From Paraburkholderia oxyphila NBRC 105797 (GTDB taxonomy: Bacteria > Pseudomonadota > Gammaproteobacteria > Burkholderiales > Burkholderiaceae): a DNA stretch of 64,000 nt. The translations under genes were made by a program, and so were the position numbers. The notes under the pieces are model-generated. The model worked only from the letters and a program-made list of their open reading frames with translations. It ran no database searches and was not told the origin of the DNA. Positions 34,974-42,695 of this stretch are shown here, piece by piece. The stretch lies in contig NZ_BAYD01000022.1 in NCBI RefSeq assembly GCF_000685075.1, forward strand, positions 57,579 through 121,578. The letters are read 5' to 3'. Every line of letters begins with the position of its first letter. Position 1 is the stretch's first letter.

Positions 34974-35444
34974 ATGAAACTGCATATCGTCGCCGTTGGC
35001 CACAAGATGCCGGACTGGGTGGCAGAGGGCTTCGAGGAGTACACGAAGCGCATGCCGCCCGAGCTGCGCATCGAGTTGCGCGAAGTGAAGCCCGAGCAGC
35101 GCTCGTCGGGCCGTTCCGCGGAAAGCGTGATGGCCGCCGAGCGCACGCGCATCGAAGCGGCGTTGCCGAAGAACGCGCGCATCGTCGCGCTCGACGAGCG
35201 CGGCAAGGACTGGACCACGATGCAGCTCGCCCAGGCGCTGCCCGGATGGCAGCAGGACGGGCGCGACGTGGCGTTCCTGATCGGCGGCGCGGACGGGCTC
35301 GACCCGCAGCTCAAGGCACGCGCCGACACGCTGCTGCGCCTGTCCTCCCTCACCCTGCCCCATGCGATGGTACGCGTGCTGCTTGCCGAGCAGCTTTACC
35401 GCGCGTGGACCATCACGCAGAATCACCCCTATCATCGCGTTTGA
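34974..35444 (+). CDS. rlmH: 23S rRNA pseudouridine(1915)-N3-methyltransferase
   Basis: SPOUT methyltransferase of 156 residues acting on the assembled 70S ribosome. N-terminus MKLHIVAVGHKMPDW, the SAM-binding FLIGGADGLDP and the C-terminal AEQLYRAWTITQNHPYHR are family hallmarks. It follows rsfS by about 100 bases in the conserved core order. Confidence 0.97.
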   Translation: MKLHIVAVGHKMPDWVAEGFEEYTKRMPPELRIELREVKPEQRSSGRSAESVMAAERTRIEAALPKNARIVALDERGKDWTTMQLAQALPGWQQDGRDVAFLIGGADGLDPQLKARADTLLRLSSLTLPHAMVRVLLAEQLYRAWTITQNHPYHRV

Positions 35445-35539
35445 AGCGGGCCCGAATGGCGCCCGCCGGATTGCGTCCGTCGTATGTGTGAACCCGCGCG
35501 AGCCCGATTTCCGCCTCAACAAGACGTAAAAACGCCCCG

Positions 35540-36163
35540 ATGACCACTACTGCGCCCTATCCGTTCGTCTATCTCGCCTCGCAGAGCCCGCGCCGGCAGG
35601 AGCTGCTGCAGCAGCTCGGCGTGCGCTTCGAGCTGCTGCTGCCGCGTCCCGACGAAGACGCCGAATCGCTCGAAGCCGTGCTGCCCGGCGAATCCGCCGC
35701 GGTCTACGTCGAGCGCGTGTGCGCCGCGAAAGCCGATGCCGCGCGGGCCCGGCTCGTCGCCGGCGCGCACAAGTACGCGCCGATCCTCACCGCGGACACC
35801 ACCGTGAGCATCGACGGCCACATTCTCGGCAAGCCGCACGACGCGGCCGACGCCTATGCGATGCTCGAACGGCTCGCGGGCCGCGAGCACGAAGTGCTCA
35901 CCGCGGTGGCCGTGGTCAATGCCGAAGGCGTCTGCCTGCCGCTTGCGCTTTCGCGCTCGCACGTGCGCTTCGCCCCCGCGATGCCCGCGGCGCTCGCGCG
36001 CTATGTCGCGAGCAGCGAGCCGTTCGGCAAGGCCGGCGCATACGGCATCCAGGGGCGCGCCGCCGAGTTCATCGAGCGAATCGACGGGTCCTATTCGGGT
36101 ATCATGGGTCTGCCACTTTTTGAAACGGCCGCCCTCTTGCGCGCCGCTGGCATCGACTTTTAA
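35540..36163 (+). CDS. maf: Maf family nucleoside triphosphate pyrophosphatase
   Basis: House-cleaning enzyme hydrolysing dTTP, UTP and modified nucleotides. 207 residues. YLASQSPRRQELLQQLGV is the nucleotide-binding motif, ILTADTTVSIDG carries the catalytic Asp, and FGKAGAYGIQGRAAEFI is the third conserved block, the form seen in YhdE-type members. It ends eight bases before rng. Confidence 0.94.
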   Translation: MTTTAPYPFVYLASQSPRRQELLQQLGVRFELLLPRPDEDAESLEAVLPGESAAVYVERVCAAKADAARARLVAGAHKYAPILTADTTVSIDGHILGKPHDAADAYAMLERLAGREHEVLTAVAVVNAEGVCLPLALSRSHVRFAPAMPAALARYVASSEPFGKAGAYGIQGRAAEFIERIDGSYSGIMGLPLFETAALLRAAGIDF

Positions 36164-36171
36164 AACCAATC

Positions 36172-37641
36172 ATGAACGAAGAAATCCTGATCAACGTCAC
36201 GCCTCAGGAGACGCGTGTCGCGTTGGTCCAGCAAGGCGCAGTCCAGGAGCTTCATGTCGAGCGCACGCTCTCGCGCGGGCGAGTTGGCAACGTCTATCTC
36301 GGCAAGGTCGTGCGCGTGTTGCCGGGCATGCAGTCCGCATTCATCGACATCGGCCTCGAGCGCGCCGCGTTCCTCCATGTAGCTGACATCTGGCATCCGC
36401 GCATCGCCGGCGAAGCGCATGCCCCCGTGCATCATCAGCCCATCGAAAAGACCGTATTCGAAGGGCAGACGCTGATGGTCCAGGTCGTCAAGGATCCGAT
36501 CGGCACCAAGGGCGCGCGGCTGTCGACCCAGGTGAGCATCGCGGGCCGTACGCTCGTCTATCTGCCGCAGGAGCCGCATATCGGCATCTCGCAGAAGATC
36601 GAGAGCGAGGCCGAGCGCGAAGCCGTGCGCGCGCGCCTGACCGCCGTGCTGCCCGCCGACGAGAAAGGCGGCTACATCGTGCGCACCATCGCCGAAGACG
36701 CGACGAGCGAGGAACTGGCCGCCGATGTCGCCTACCTGCGCAAGACCTGGACGACGATCCTCGCGCAGGCGCAACGCATGCCTGCCACGAGCCTGCTCTA
36801 TCAAGACCTGAATCTCGCGCAGCGCGTGCTGCGCGACTTCGTGAACGACGAGACCTCGCGCATCCAGGTCGATTCGCGCGAAACGTTCCAGAAGCTCACC
36901 GAGTTCGCCACCGAATTCACGCCTGCGGTGCTGCCGACGCTGCATCACTACACGGGTGAGCGGCCGCTCTTCGACCTCTACAACATCGAGGCCGAGATCC
37001 AGCGCGCGCTCTCGCGGCGCGTCGATCTCAAGTCGGGCGGCTACCTCGTGATCGACCAGACCGAGGCGATGACGACCATCGACGTGAACACGGGCGGCTA
37101 CGTGGGCGCGCGCAACTTCGACGACACGATCTTCAAGACCAATCTCGAAGCGGCGCACACCATCGCGCGCCAGTTGCGGCTGCGCAATCTGGGCGGCGTG
37201 ATCATCATCGACTTCATCGACATGGAGAACATCGAGCATCGCGACCAGGTGCTCGGCGAGCTGAAGAAGGCGCTCTCGCGCGACCGCACGCGCGTGACCG
37301 TGAACGGCTTCTCGCAACTCGGGCTCGTGGAGATGACACGCAAGCGCACGCGCGAGTCGCTCGCGCATGTGCTGTGCGAGCCTTGCCCGACGTGCCTTGG
37401 CAAGGGGCAGGTGAAGACCGCGCGCACCGTGTGCTATGACGTGTTGCGCGAGATCCTGCGTGAGTCGCGCCAGTTCAATCCGCGCGAGTTTCGCGTGGTG
37501 GCGTCGCAGCAGGTGATCGACTTGTTCCTCGAGGAAGAGTCGCAGCATCTCGCGATGCTGATCGATTTCATCGGCAAGCCGGTGTCGCTGCAGGTGGAGT
37601 CGAATCTGAGTCAGGAGCAGTACGATATTGTGCTGATGTGA
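36172..37641 (+). CDS. rng: ribonuclease G
   Basis: Endoribonuclease processing 16S rRNA 5' ends and some mRNAs. 489 residues. An S1 domain lies at about 38-120 (VGNVYLGKVVRVLPGMQSAFIDIG). The DNase-I-like catalytic core has TIDVNTGGYVG and IIIDFIDM with the metal-binding Asp residues, and the zinc-link cysteines are in CEPCPTC. The C-terminal non-catalytic region of RNase E is absent, so this is RNase G. Coupled to maf. Confidence 0.96.
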   Translation: MNEEILINVTPQETRVALVQQGAVQELHVERTLSRGRVGNVYLGKVVRVLPGMQSAFIDIGLERAAFLHVADIWHPRIAGEAHAPVHHQPIEKTVFEGQTLMVQVVKDPIGTKGARLSTQVSIAGRTLVYLPQEPHIGISQKIESEAEREAVRARLTAVLPADEKGGYIVRTIAEDATSEELAADVAYLRKTWTTILAQAQRMPATSLLYQDLNLAQRVLRDFVNDETSRIQVDSRETFQKLTEFATEFTPAVLPTLHHYTGERPLFDLYNIEAEIQRALSRRVDLKSGGYLVIDQTEAMTTIDVNTGGYVGARNFDDTIFKTNLEAAHTIARQLRLRNLGGVIIIDFIDMENIEHRDQVLGELKKALSRDRTRVTVNGFSQLGLVEMTRKRTRESLAHVLCEPCPTCLGKGQVKTARTVCYDVLREILRESRQFNPREFRVVASQQVIDLFLEEESQHLAMLIDFIGKPVSLQVESNLSQEQYDIVLM

Positions 37642-37662
37642 GGCCCCGAAGATCGGGAAAGT

Positions 37663-37687
37663 GCGCTTCGAATGCGTGGCGAAGCGC
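37663..37687. terminator. hairpin between convergent rng and fimbrial-type gene
   Basis: GCGCTTCG, nine-base loop, CGAAGCGC in a 58-base convergent gap. No T-tract in either direction. Confidence 0.4.
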
Positions 37688-37699
37688 GCCGATCGCCGC

Positions 37700-38182
37700 T
37701 CACAGATAGCTCGTGACGACGGATACCAGTACCGGCCCTGTCGCGTGAGACAAGTCGCCGGCATGAAGCCGGATCACCGCGCCGGCACTCCCAATACCGT
37801 ATCGTCCGTTGTCATCGACCGGGCGTCGATAAGCCGCCCGGTCAGTCGCGCTCACCGACACAGTTGCCGGTGCGGCATGCGTCACGCCCGCGTTGCCTCC
37901 AGACTCAACGATCGATACGTCAGCGTAGGCCGTGCTATTTGGCGCGGCGACATAGGCGATGGATATCGTGCCATCCGGTTCGACCGTCCCCGCAGGCGCG
38001 CTCGTGCTTGAAGCGCCGGAGAAACGGCCAGGAGCAGCGGTTATCTGGAATGTCGGTTCAACGATCGCACCGCTAAAGTAAATGGTCCCCCCCGTTCCAG
38101 CCTGCGCAACGCCGCTAGCCGTGAACAGCATCGAAGCGCCGAGCACCCATTGCCATGCTCTTCGTTCGTGCTTCAATGTCAT
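37700..38182 (-). CDS. orphan fimbrial-type (chaperone-usher) exported protein
   Basis: A 160-residue protein with a signal peptide (about 1-28, ending GVAQA). The mature N-terminus reads GTGGTIYFSGAIVEPTFQI, the beta-strand pattern of type 1 pilin subunits, although the usual Cys after IVEP is missing (Thr-Phe instead). The rest is rich in Ser, Ala and Thr and predicted beta. No usher, chaperone or other pilin gene is nearby, so it cannot be assembled by a local system. Codon choice and base composition are less GC-rich than in the neighbours. Function unknown. Confidence 0.75.
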   Translation of the reverse strand: MTLKHERRAWQWVLGASMLFTASGVAQAGTGGTIYFSGAIVEPTFQITAAPGRFSGASSTSAPAGTVEPDGTISIAYVAAPNSTAYADVSIVESGGNAGVTHAAPATVSVSATDRAAYRRPVDDNGRYGIGSAGAVIRLHAGDLSHATGPVLVSVVTSYL

Positions 38183-38593
38183 CGTGCCTCCGTCTGGAAG
38201 ATTGCGCGTGCCACCCGTCGACGGAGCGCTTCTGCGTATGGCTTAACGGCAAATCACGAGTGAATCCTAGGTAGTGCTAATACTAATTTCAAGATAATCG
38301 TTACCGACAGCGTGCACGTCGTTCAGGTCTTCAATCGTGCCTCGCATTGCAAGGAGACCGGAAGCCGCAGATCACGACGAACGCACCGCAGCCCGAACAG
38401 AGCGGCCGGCGCAAAAAGTACAAAGGTTTGTCAAAGCAGCACGTGGATCAGTTTTAACTCTCGCCGCAAGGGCAACTCGATCTGCATATCTGGCCAGAAT
38501 GCAAACTTCAACGCCTCTTGCAGGCTGAAGCCGGCCGTCACCGCGCGAGGCAATCTCTCATCGTGCAACGCGGTTGACCTCCCCACCCTCAAC
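38183..38593. other. A/T-richer intergenic region
   Basis: About 410 bases between the fimbrial-type gene and the toxin-antitoxin promoter. It holds the likely promoter of the fimbrial gene. Short open frames on both strands show no recognisable motif or ribosome site. Confidence 0.5.
38264..38292 (-). promoter_or_regulatory. candidate promoter of the fimbrial-type gene
   Basis: On the minus strand TTGAAA (complement of 38287-38292), exactly 17 bases, TAGGAT (complement of 38264-38269). It would give a leader near 75 bases. It lies in a clearly A/T-rich patch. Confidence 0.5.
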
Positions 38594-38621
38594 TTGAAAA
38601 TATACGGGATTCCCGTATAAT
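38594..38621 (+). promoter_or_regulatory. higBA promoter with overlapping palindromic operator
   Basis: TTGAAA at 38594-38599, 16 bases, TATAAT at 38616-38621: close to a perfect sigma-70 promoter. A 19-base palindrome, TATACGGGATTCCCGTATA (38601-38619), fills the spacer and reaches into the -10, as expected for an autorepressing antitoxin. The toxin ATG is only six bases after the -10, so the mRNA should be leaderless or nearly so. Confidence 0.8.
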
Positions 38622-38627
38622 CCGACA

Positions 38628-38925
38628 ATGCGGACCGTAATCGAAACGCCAACGTTCCAGGAACAAGCGGAGCGTATCTGGTCCGACAACGAGCGCCTCG
38701 ACTTCATCACCTGGATCGCTTTCAATCCGGACGCGGGGGGATGTGATTCCAGGCGCCGACGGCGCCCGCAAGGTTCGTTGGAAGCGTGCTGGCACCGGTA
38801 AGTCTGGCGGTACGCGCAGAATTTATTTCGATCTGACCGATGCGGAAATCGTGTTGCTCATAGCGGTCTATGCCAAGGCGGAGCGCGAGAACATGCTTCC
38901 CAAGGACATCCGAAAGGTACTGTGA
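38628..38925 (+). pseudogene. higB: RelE/HigB-type toxin, frameshifted
   Basis: The first frame encodes MRTVIETPTFQEQAERIWSD up to FNPDAG. The rest of the toxin (VIPGADGARKVRWKRAG, then IYFDLTDAEIVLLIAVYAKAE and the tail) continues in another frame. The break is at a run of six G (38735-38740); five G would restore a 98-residue protein of normal HigB-2 length. As written, translation ends at a TAA near 38799. This is either a real inactivating slip, a phase-variable or slippage site, or a sequencing error. It precedes the intact antitoxin gene with overlapping stop and start (TGATG). Active HigB toxins cleave mRNA on the ribosome. Confidence 0.85.
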
Positions 38926-39233
38926 TGAAGGACATCGAGAGAATTGCCAAGGCCATTGAGACCGACGCCGGTGTGCCGCTGCCGGATCTGCGCAAGGCGC
39001 TCGAGGAAGCCAAGGGGCGCGTTGGTCGCGTAACCACTCCCGAGCAGATGCTCGTGCGCCAGGCACGCGAAGCATCGGGCATGACCCAGCCGGCGTTTGC
39101 CGAATGCATCGGAACGCCAGTTGCCACCCTGCGCGACTGGGAGCAAGGACGCTTTGCGCCTTCGGGAGCCGTGCTGTGCCTGCTGCGCCTGATCATCAAG
39201 CATCCCGAACTAATGGCCGAGCTGGCCGCCTGA
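38925..39233 (+). CDS. higA: XRE-type antitoxin (HigA-2/NadS family)
   Basis: A 102-residue protein with a helix-turn-helix at about 45-76 (VRQAREASGMTQPAFAE, then PVATLRDWEQGRFAPSG). The DWEQG motif is typical of the NadS/HigA-2 antitoxins encoded downstream of the toxin. ATG 38925 overlaps the toxin TGA. By family it neutralises the toxin and represses the upstream palindromic promoter. It is intact although the toxin is frameshifted. Confidence 0.88.
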   Translation: MKDIERIAKAIETDAGVPLPDLRKALEEAKGRVGRVTTPEQMLVRQAREASGMTQPAFAECIGTPVATLRDWEQGRFAPSGAVLCLLRLIIKHPELMAELAA

Positions 39234-39314
39234 TCTCGTGTTCGTTCTAACGCCTGCCGCCGTATCGCGCCCACCTCGCGCGAAGCCGTCGCACGCACCA
39301 CCGGAGCACCGCAG

Positions 39315-40400
39315 TTGAATCACCAGCGCGCCACCCTTTCCCAACTGGGCGAGTTCGACGAGATCGTCGACGTGCGAACGCCGCTCGAATACGCCGAGGA
39401 CCACGTGCCCGGCGCGATCAATGCCCCCGTGCTCAGCAACGAGGAGCGCGTCATCGTCGGCACGCTGTACAAGGACTCGCCCTTCGAGGCCACGCGCGTG
39501 GGCGCGGCGATCGCCGCGCGCAATATCGCCCTGCATCTGGACACGACCTTCGCCGACCGTCCGCGCAACTGGCGACCGCTCATCTACTGCTGGCGCGGCG
39601 GCAAGCGCTCGGGCTCGATGACGGCCATGTTCAACATGATCGGCTGGCGCGCGCGGCAGCTCGAAGGCGGCTACAAGACCTACCGGAGCGCCGTGCTCGA
39701 GACGCTCGGCACGCTGCCCGCGCAGTTGCGCTATGTCGTGCTCGCCGGGCCCACGGGCAGCGGCAAGACCCGCCTTCTACACGCGCTCGGCAAGGCCGGC
39801 GCGCAAACGCTCGATCTCGAGGCGCTCGCCGCGCATCGCGGCTCGCTGCTCGGCGCCCTGCCCACGCGCGCGCAGCCCTCGCAGAAGTCGTTCGACACGG
39901 CGCTGGTGCAGCAACTCCATGCGTTCGACCCCGCGCAGCCCATCTTCGTGGAGGCGGAAAGCCGGCGTATCGGCGCGATCACGCTGCCGGTCGCGCTCGT
40001 CAATGGCATCCACGCCGCACCCTGTGTCGTGGTCGAAGTGGCGCGCGAGGAACGCGTGACGCTGCTGCTCGAAGATTACGGCCACCTGCTCGGCGACCAG
40101 ACCTACTTCCGGGAACAATTGCTCAAGCTCACGCCGCTGCATGGGCGCGAGCGCATCGAGTCGTGGTGCCGTCTGCTGGAGGAAGGCCGCCACGCGGAAC
40201 TGTCCGAGGCGCTCGTGACCGAGCACTACGATCCCGCGTATGCGCGCAGTACGCGCAAGAATTACCCGAAGCTGTCGGCCTCGCCGCGTTTCCTGTTCCA
40301 TCCGATGACGGGCGACCCGATCGAAGAAGCACGCGCGCTGCTCACGCAACTGCACGGCGAAAATCTGCCTGGAGAAATGCTGGGGCAATCGCCTGGTTGA
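39315..40400 (+). CDS. mnmH: tRNA 2-selenouridine synthase
   Basis: Replaces sulfur by selenium at the wobble uridine of tRNA for Lys, Glu and Gln, through a geranylated intermediate. 361 residues. A rhodanese domain comes first (EIVDVRTPLEYAEDHVPGAI, catalytic Cys in YCWRGGKRSG), then a P-loop domain (GPTGSGKTRLL). The start is TTG 39315, with GGAG upstream, matching the family N-terminus. The selenophosphate synthetase gene selD, often adjacent, is not in this window. Confidence 0.92.
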   Translation: MNHQRATLSQLGEFDEIVDVRTPLEYAEDHVPGAINAPVLSNEERVIVGTLYKDSPFEATRVGAAIAARNIALHLDTTFADRPRNWRPLIYCWRGGKRSGSMTAMFNMIGWRARQLEGGYKTYRSAVLETLGTLPAQLRYVVLAGPTGSGKTRLLHALGKAGAQTLDLEALAAHRGSLLGALPTRAQPSQKSFDTALVQQLHAFDPAQPIFVEAESRRIGAITLPVALVNGIHAAPCVVVEVAREERVTLLLEDYGHLLGDQTYFREQLLKLTPLHGRERIESWCRLLEEGRHAELSEALVTEHYDPAYARSTRKNYPKLSASPRFLFHPMTGDPIEEARALLTQLHGENLPGEMLGQSPG

Positions 40401-40731
40401 GCATTCGGGCGGCGCTCGCCCAATGACTGGCTGTCCCGAGGGCAGCCGACGGTTCGATTTCCAGTCCGAGAACGGCCGCCCCACTGTTGGCCACCCCACG
40501 GCTCACTGCCCACGGATGACCGCGCCACGGATTGCTGCCCACAGGAAAAAGCGCCCGGGCACCCATTCCGTGCCCGGGCCAAGCCATCGGAGTCCCGACG
40601 GTGGAGGTTTCTTGCTGGGCAGGCTGCGTTTCGCAGCGGCATTGCACCGCTCGATTGCCCGCCCGCTGCGTGCGCCTCGTCGCCCTCCCGCGGCGCGACG
40701 CTCAGTGTCTCATTTGAGTCGGACTAGCGGC
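40401..40731. other. intergenic region mnmH - DUF4148
   Basis: 331 bases without a supported gene. It contains the terminator of the DUF4148 gene and a loosely repeated CCCAC(G)G(AC) theme at 40480-40545. Confidence 0.5.
40546..40579 (-). terminator. Rho-independent terminator for the DUF4148 gene
   Basis: On the minus strand GCCCGGGCAC, seven-base loop, GTGCCCGGGC, then GC and five T. About 150 bases past the DUF4148 stop. Confidence 0.75.
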
Positions 40732-41043
40732 TTAGGGATGCGCGTACATCGCATTCCAGTCTTGGGCCGACACCGTGGCACCACGCACACCCGATTCCGA
40801 CGCGTTCGCGACACCGCCGTACGCGCTATTGCCGCTTTGCGCGGCCACCTTGGCTTCCGCGGCCTGGATTGCGTCCGGATAGTGCGCTTGATCGCCGTCG
40901 CCGACGTGGTAGCCGACCTTCTGCAGTTGCACGAGTTCTTCGCGCACCTGGGCGCGGGTGATGGTCGACTGCGACTGCGCGAACGAAGCGACGGGGACGA
41001 CGAGTGCAGCGGCAACGGCAACGGCTTGAATCAGGGACTTCAT
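40732..41043 (-). CDS. DUF4148 domain exported protein
   Basis: A 103-residue protein with a clear signal peptide (MKSLIQAVAVAAALVVPVASFAQ). The mature part has the DUF4148 pattern ITRAQVREELVQLQKVGYH and YPDAIQAAEAKVAAQ. The family is expanded in Burkholderiaceae and has no known function. GGAGGT precedes ATG 41043 at good spacing. The tail GVRGATVSAQDWNAMYAHP is family-like. Confidence 0.9.
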   Translation of the reverse strand: MKSLIQAVAVAAALVVPVASFAQSQSTITRAQVREELVQLQKVGYHVGDGDQAHYPDAIQAAEAKVAAQSGNSAYGGVANASESGVRGATVSAQDWNAMYAHP

Positions 41044-41275
41044 GGTTACGACCTCCAGTTTGTTCAGGACGGTCGACGTGCGACTTGTATGTATGTGCAT
41101 GCGACCGATGTACGCATCGTATGCCTGTCAACGCTCAGGGTTAACCCTTGAAATCCTATGAGACCTTTCCAGATTCCGGCAGAATGCCCGCGAGCGGCGT
41201 ATGGCGGAGGTTTACGGCGAAATTGCCCGCTCTGACGCTGGCCGGAGCGAGCTGAATGCGGGCGCAAGGCGCAAA

Positions 41276-42361
41276 CTAGCGGGTCGGGGAAATGTCCGTC
41301 ACGAGTTCGAGGAGCGCGTCCACGTGGGCTTGCACGCTCGCGTCGTACAGGACGGCGGGATGAGAGCCTGAAGGATTGCCCGGTTCGGCGGCGGATTCGA
41401 CGCGCTTGCCGCGCGCCGCCACCGCCGTTTCGATCGCGCGGCGCAGATCCGTGGCGTCACCGGGCCGGAACAGGTACTTGGCGCTATCGGCGATGGCGTC
41501 GCAGCAGCCGATATTCGAGGAAAAGATCACCGGCGTGCCGCACATGACCGACTCGATGCCGACAAGCCCGAACGGTTCGTAGGTCGACGCGAGAATCGAG
41601 TAGTCGGCCGCGCGATAGGCGTTTTCGAGGTCCTTCACATAGCCGATGTAGCGCACGCGCGCGCTCGCGCGTTCGGGCGCGCGGCCCGCCACGGCCACCA
41701 CCACCGGAAGATCCAGCGCCTCGACCACCTGCTCGATGAGCGGCAAGCCCTTGCGCTCGTGGCTGCTCGACGCAAAGAGCAACACCGTCTCGTGGTCGGC
41801 AAATCCATATTGCCTGCGCAGCGCGGCGCGCGTGCCGGCGTCCACGGGTGAGAAGCGTTCGCCATCCACGGGGGGACAGAGCACGCGGATCTTCGCTTCG
41901 TCCACGCCATAGAGCTCACGAAGTTCGGCGCTCATGAGGTCGGAATGCGCGACGATCACGCGCGATCGCGCATATTGCTGGCTTTCGAGTGCGATCTGCC
42001 GGCTGTCGGAGCCTCGCTGCGTGCGCCCCATCGCGCGCAGAAAGCCGCGGTGCGTGCCGCCGCAGATGGCGATCTCCGAGGAGTCGACCCGGTTGCAGCC
42101 GATCAGCACGTCCACGCCCGCCCGGCGGCGCAAGGTGGTGAGCCGCCGCGAGAACCACATGTCGCGCAGCTTGCCCGGCAGCAACGAGACGTTGATGCGG
42201 TGCGGCTCCACGAGTGCATATTCAGGGACGGATGGATCGAACTTGCGCGCGAAGAACACGGGCCGCACGCCGCGCGCGGCGAGACCCCGGATGAGGTCCA
42301 TCGCGTAGCGTTCCAGGCCGCCGCTGTGCTTGAGCGCGTTGCAGGAGATTCCAACCTTCAT
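41276..42361 (-). CDS. glycosyltransferase family 4 protein (WaaG-like)
   Basis: A GT-B fold glycosyltransferase of 361 residues. N-terminus VGISCNALKHSGGLERYAMDLIRGLAARG; the C-terminal half has LLFASSSHERKGLPLIEQV and the catalytic ASTYEPFGLVGIESVMCGTPVI (EX7E). Most similar in layout to LPS core glucosyltransferase WaaG. It is divergent from the O-antigen ligase gene, which supports a role in LPS core synthesis. Acceptor not determined. Confidence 0.88.
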   Translation of the reverse strand: MKVGISCNALKHSGGLERYAMDLIRGLAARGVRPVFFARKFDPSVPEYALVEPHRINVSLLPGKLRDMWFSRRLTTLRRRAGVDVLIGCNRVDSSEIAICGGTHRGFLRAMGRTQRGSDSRQIALESQQYARSRVIVAHSDLMSAELRELYGVDEAKIRVLCPPVDGERFSPVDAGTRAALRRQYGFADHETVLLFASSSHERKGLPLIEQVVEALDLPVVVAVAGRAPERASARVRYIGYVKDLENAYRAADYSILASTYEPFGLVGIESVMCGTPVIFSSNIGCCDAIADSAKYLFRPGDATDLRRAIETAVAARGKRVESAAEPGNPSGSHPAVLYDASVQAHVDALLELVTDISPTR

Positions 42362-42695
42362 GACCCGTCCGACTTGTAAATTATTGTGCGCAGATCTCGC
42401 GTGGGCCGATTATAAAGCGCCAGTTCCATGCCGCGCCGAAGCCCTCCGCTGGCCCACGTCGACGCACGCCATGGCACACCTTTCATTTACGTGAAAACTC
42501 CCGCAACGCGCCACGCGCACTCCCTGTCAGAGCATTCCGCATACCCAAAATGCCCTCCGGTATAATCGACCGGCTTACGGGCCATAGAGCCAGTTTCCCT
42601 ATGACAGGCTTGCGATGGCCGCGCGGCGCGCATTGGCGCAACTGCCCGGCTATCGACATAACAACTGACTGCCCGTCCGATTTGCGCCGGCCGAC
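42362..42695. other. divergent promoter region, GT4 / O-antigen ligase
   Basis: 334 bases, no gene. Perfect TATAAT on the minus strand (complement of 42409-42414) about 45 bases before the GT4 ATG, and perfect TATAAT on the plus strand at 42561-42566, 130 bases before the ligase ATG. Neither has a good -35. Confidence 0.5.

Noticed and set aside
38431..38652. 73-codon minus-strand open frame opposite the higBA promoter
   Set aside because: No motif, covers the promoter and palindrome on the other strand; likely chance.
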